DNA of 64,000 bases, taken from assembly GCF_030687715.1 (NCBI RefSeq), contig NZ_CP117445.1, positions 499,501 to 563,500 on the forward strand, in the 5' to 3' direction. Made by a program: the position numbers and the translations under genes. Origin of the DNA: Pseudomonas sp. FP2196. GTDB taxonomy: Bacteria > Pseudomonadota > Gammaproteobacteria > Pseudomonadales > Pseudomonadaceae. Shown one piece after another: positions 60,186 to 64,000 of this stretch (positions are counted from its first letter, which is position 1; every line of letters starts with the position of its first letter). The notes beneath the pieces are model-generated. The model was not told the origin of the DNA. It saw only the letters and a list, made by a program, of their open reading frames with translations, and ran no database searches.

Positions 60186-61619
60186 TTAAGGCCGGGCCTT
60201 GAGCTGTGCTTCCGCAGCCTTGGCCAGATCCGGCGGCAGGAAATCCTTGTCCGGGTTGTAGTCGGCTTTCAAATAGCGCGTCAGATCCTGCAAATCACCC
60301 GGGTTCAGTGTCCCCGCTGCCTGCTTCAAGCGCAGGTTGTCGAGGATGTAGTCGTAGCGGGTGTTGTTGTAATTGCGCACCGAAGAGTACAGCTGACGCT
60401 GCGCATCGAGCACGTCGACGATGTTGCGGGTGCCCACCTGATAGCCGATTTCCGTGGCTTCCACCGCGCTTTGGTTGGAGATGATCGACTGGCGGCGCGC
60501 TTGCACCTGTTCGACGTCGGTGTTCACCGCGCGGTGCAGGTTGCGGGTGTTCTCGACGACCTGCCGACGAAGGGATTCGCGCTGTTGTTCGCTCTGATTC
60601 AACTGCTCATAGGACTGGCGCACTTGCGAGCTGGTCAGCCCGCCGCTGTAAATCGGGATGTTCAGTTGCAACCCCAGCGTGCTCTGTTCGACGTTGCCAC
60701 GGTAGGGCGTACCGAAAGCGTTTGGGTTGGCGAAGCCGAGGGCGTCGTTGTCACCCTTTTCGTATTTGGCCACGGCGTCGAGGGTCGGCAAATGGCCGGC
60801 CTTGCGCTGCTTCAATGTCTGTTCGGCCGAGCTGACGGCGTAGTTGCTGGCCAGCAGATTGAGGTTCTGTTTTGCTGCTGTGTCGACCCAGGCCTTGGCG
60901 TCGTTTGGCGTCGGCGGCAGGATCGGCAGCGTGTGCACGATGCCCTGAATCGCGTTGTACTGACGGTTGGTCAGGGTGATCAGCGCTTCGAACGCATCAT
61001 CAACCTGACGCTGCGCGACGATCCGGTTGGCTCGAGCGGTGTCGTAACTGGCTTGCGACTGCAGCACATCGGTCTTGTCCGACAGGCCCACATCAAAGCG
61101 CTCGTTGGACTGGTCGAGCTGACGCTTGAACGCCGCTTCTTCAGCCTTGGTCGAGGCCAGATTGTCCTGGCTGCGCAGCACGTTGAAGTAGCTTTCGGCC
61201 GATTGCAGGATCAGGTTCTGCTCGGTAGCCGACAGTTGCAACGCGGCTTGCTCATTGACGTCTTTGGCAGCTTGGAATTGGAACCAGCGATCGGCGCGGA
61301 ATAGCGGTTGGGCAAGGGTTGCCTGATAGGAATGCGCACTGCGGTTGGCAATGGCCGAAGGCTGGTCGATCGAGGTGCGTACATCCGCGACTTCGGCGCC
61401 GCCGGACAGGTTCGGCAGCAAGCCGGCGCGGGCCTGCGGTACCACTTCTTTCTGCGCGCCATACTGGGCGCGGGCGGCGGCCAGATCGGCGTTGTTGTCG
61501 ACCGCTTCCTGATAGACGCTGACCAGATCGGTTTTGCTCGACAAGGGCGCTTCTGCTGCCCAGGCCATTGCGTTGGACGCACAAGACACGGCAAGAGCCA
61601 GTGAAAGTTTGCGCAGCAT
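60186..61619 (-). CDS. TolC-family outer-membrane efflux/secretion channel
   Basis: 477-residue precursor with a clear signal peptide (MLRKLSLALAVSCASNAMAWA, cut near residue 21). The mature protein shows two repeated OEP halves rich in long helices with Asn/Gln, for example VYQEAVDNNADLAAARAQYGAQKEVVPQARAGLLP and EIGYQVGTRNIVDVLDAQRQLYSSVRNYNNTRYDYI, the classic TolC pattern. It forms the trimeric channel for type I secretion or efflux. In PAO1 the gene next to thiC is opmH (PA4974), the probable orthologue. No inner-membrane partner is nearby. Confidence 0.93.
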   Translation of the reverse strand: MLRKLSLALAVSCASNAMAWAAEAPLSSKTDLVSVYQEAVDNNADLAAARAQYGAQKEVVPQARAGLLPNLSGGAEVADVRTSIDQPSAIANRSAHSYQATLAQPLFRADRWFQFQAAKDVNEQAALQLSATEQNLILQSAESYFNVLRSQDNLASTKAEEAAFKRQLDQSNERFDVGLSDKTDVLQSQASYDTARANRIVAQRQVDDAFEALITLTNRQYNAIQGIVHTLPILPPTPNDAKAWVDTAAKQNLNLLASNYAVSSAEQTLKQRKAGHLPTLDAVAKYEKGDNDALGFANPNAFGTPYRGNVEQSTLGLQLNIPIYSGGLTSSQVRQSYEQLNQSEQQRESLRRQVVENTRNLHRAVNTDVEQVQARRQSIISNQSAVEATEIGYQVGTRNIVDVLDAQRQLYSSVRNYNNTRYDYILDNLRLKQAAGTLNPGDLQDLTRYLKADYNPDKDFLPPDLAKAAEAQLKARP

Positions 61620-61831
61620 GAGGCGATCCCTAGCATGAATATTATGGAAATAATGTGCGCGCCAAGGCTACGGCGCAGCCCCCGCAGCGTCAAGGCGCAC
61701 CGGGGCAAGGCGAGTGTAGTTGCGCATTGAAGCGGCAACAATCCTGCAAGTCCTGCCAATTGCGCCATTCATCATGGTGTTTGCCGCGGTGTTGGCGTTC
61801 TTTGCCGGTTGTGTCTAGACTGGCCGGGTTC

Positions 61832-63970
<2,139 letters not shown>

Positions 63971-64000
63971 TCTGACCTGAAAGGGTGGGGCTTGCACTGG

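Overview
The window reads as chromosome of a Pseudomonas from the P. fluorescens group. The basis is the high-GC codon use, the many Pseudomonas REP/REPIN palindromes between genes, and a gene order that follows, from memory, the P. aeruginosa PAO1 block PA5021 to PA4973 (nhaP2, acyl-CoA dehydrogenase, rlmJ, msrA, dipA, aceF, aceE, glnE, waaF-waaC-waaG-waaP and further LPS genes, msbA, hldE, waaA, tolC-like, thiC). No tRNA, rRNA, insertion sequence, prophage or CRISPR array was seen.

Region 1 (1-20 kb) is the core backbone with insertions. Between the K+/H+ antiporter and the acyl-CoA dehydrogenase lie two chemoreceptors. One has a FliA-type (sigma-28) promoter and the other a sigma-54-type promoter. 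Between them is a translationally coupled pair resembling a second ZapB-like/ZapA set. Then come putA (trifunctional proline catabolism) and putP (proline uptake). They are divergent, and the gap between them carries six copies of the GTTGCA word known as the PutA operator in enteric bacteria. Next is a small type VI secretion cargo island: VgrG with a cysteine-rich tail, a DUF4123 adaptor split by an in-frame TGA, a DUF6124-like small protein behind a structured leader, and an orphan Tai4-like immunity protein with no effector in sight. RlmJ follows.

Region 2 (20-33 kb) holds msrA, the c-di-GMP phosphodiesterase dipA, a PhoD-like phosphatase, aceF and aceE (pyruvate dehydrogenase E2 and E1), and glnE. 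Two perfect GntR/FadR-type palindromes lie upstream of aceE. The ilvE gene that I recall between glnE and waaF in PAO1 is absent.

Region 3 (33-54 kb) is the LPS inner/outer-core assembly region: heptosyltransferases WaaF and WaaC, glucosyltransferase WaaG, a run of WaaP/InaA-type kinases including one tandem-domain protein, a YceK-like lipoprotein, the carbamoyltransferase WapO, a GT2 glycosyltransferase, a polytopic GT-C-like protein, another kinase-like protein on the opposite strand, MsbA, a Mig-14-like protein, the PIG-L deacetylase DnpA, HldE, and three further glycosyltransferase-like genes of uncertain specificity. Together these genes make ADP-heptose, build and phosphorylate/carbamoylate the core, and flip core-lipid A. 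No Wzy_C-type WaaL ligase is encoded here.

Region 4 (54-64 kb) returns to the backbone: a Nudix-like unknown, an aldo/keto reductase and a FAD oxidoreductase in one operon, an SMR efflux protein divergent from a LysR regulator, Kdo transferase WaaA, a TolC-type outer-membrane channel, and thiC behind a TPP riboswitch.
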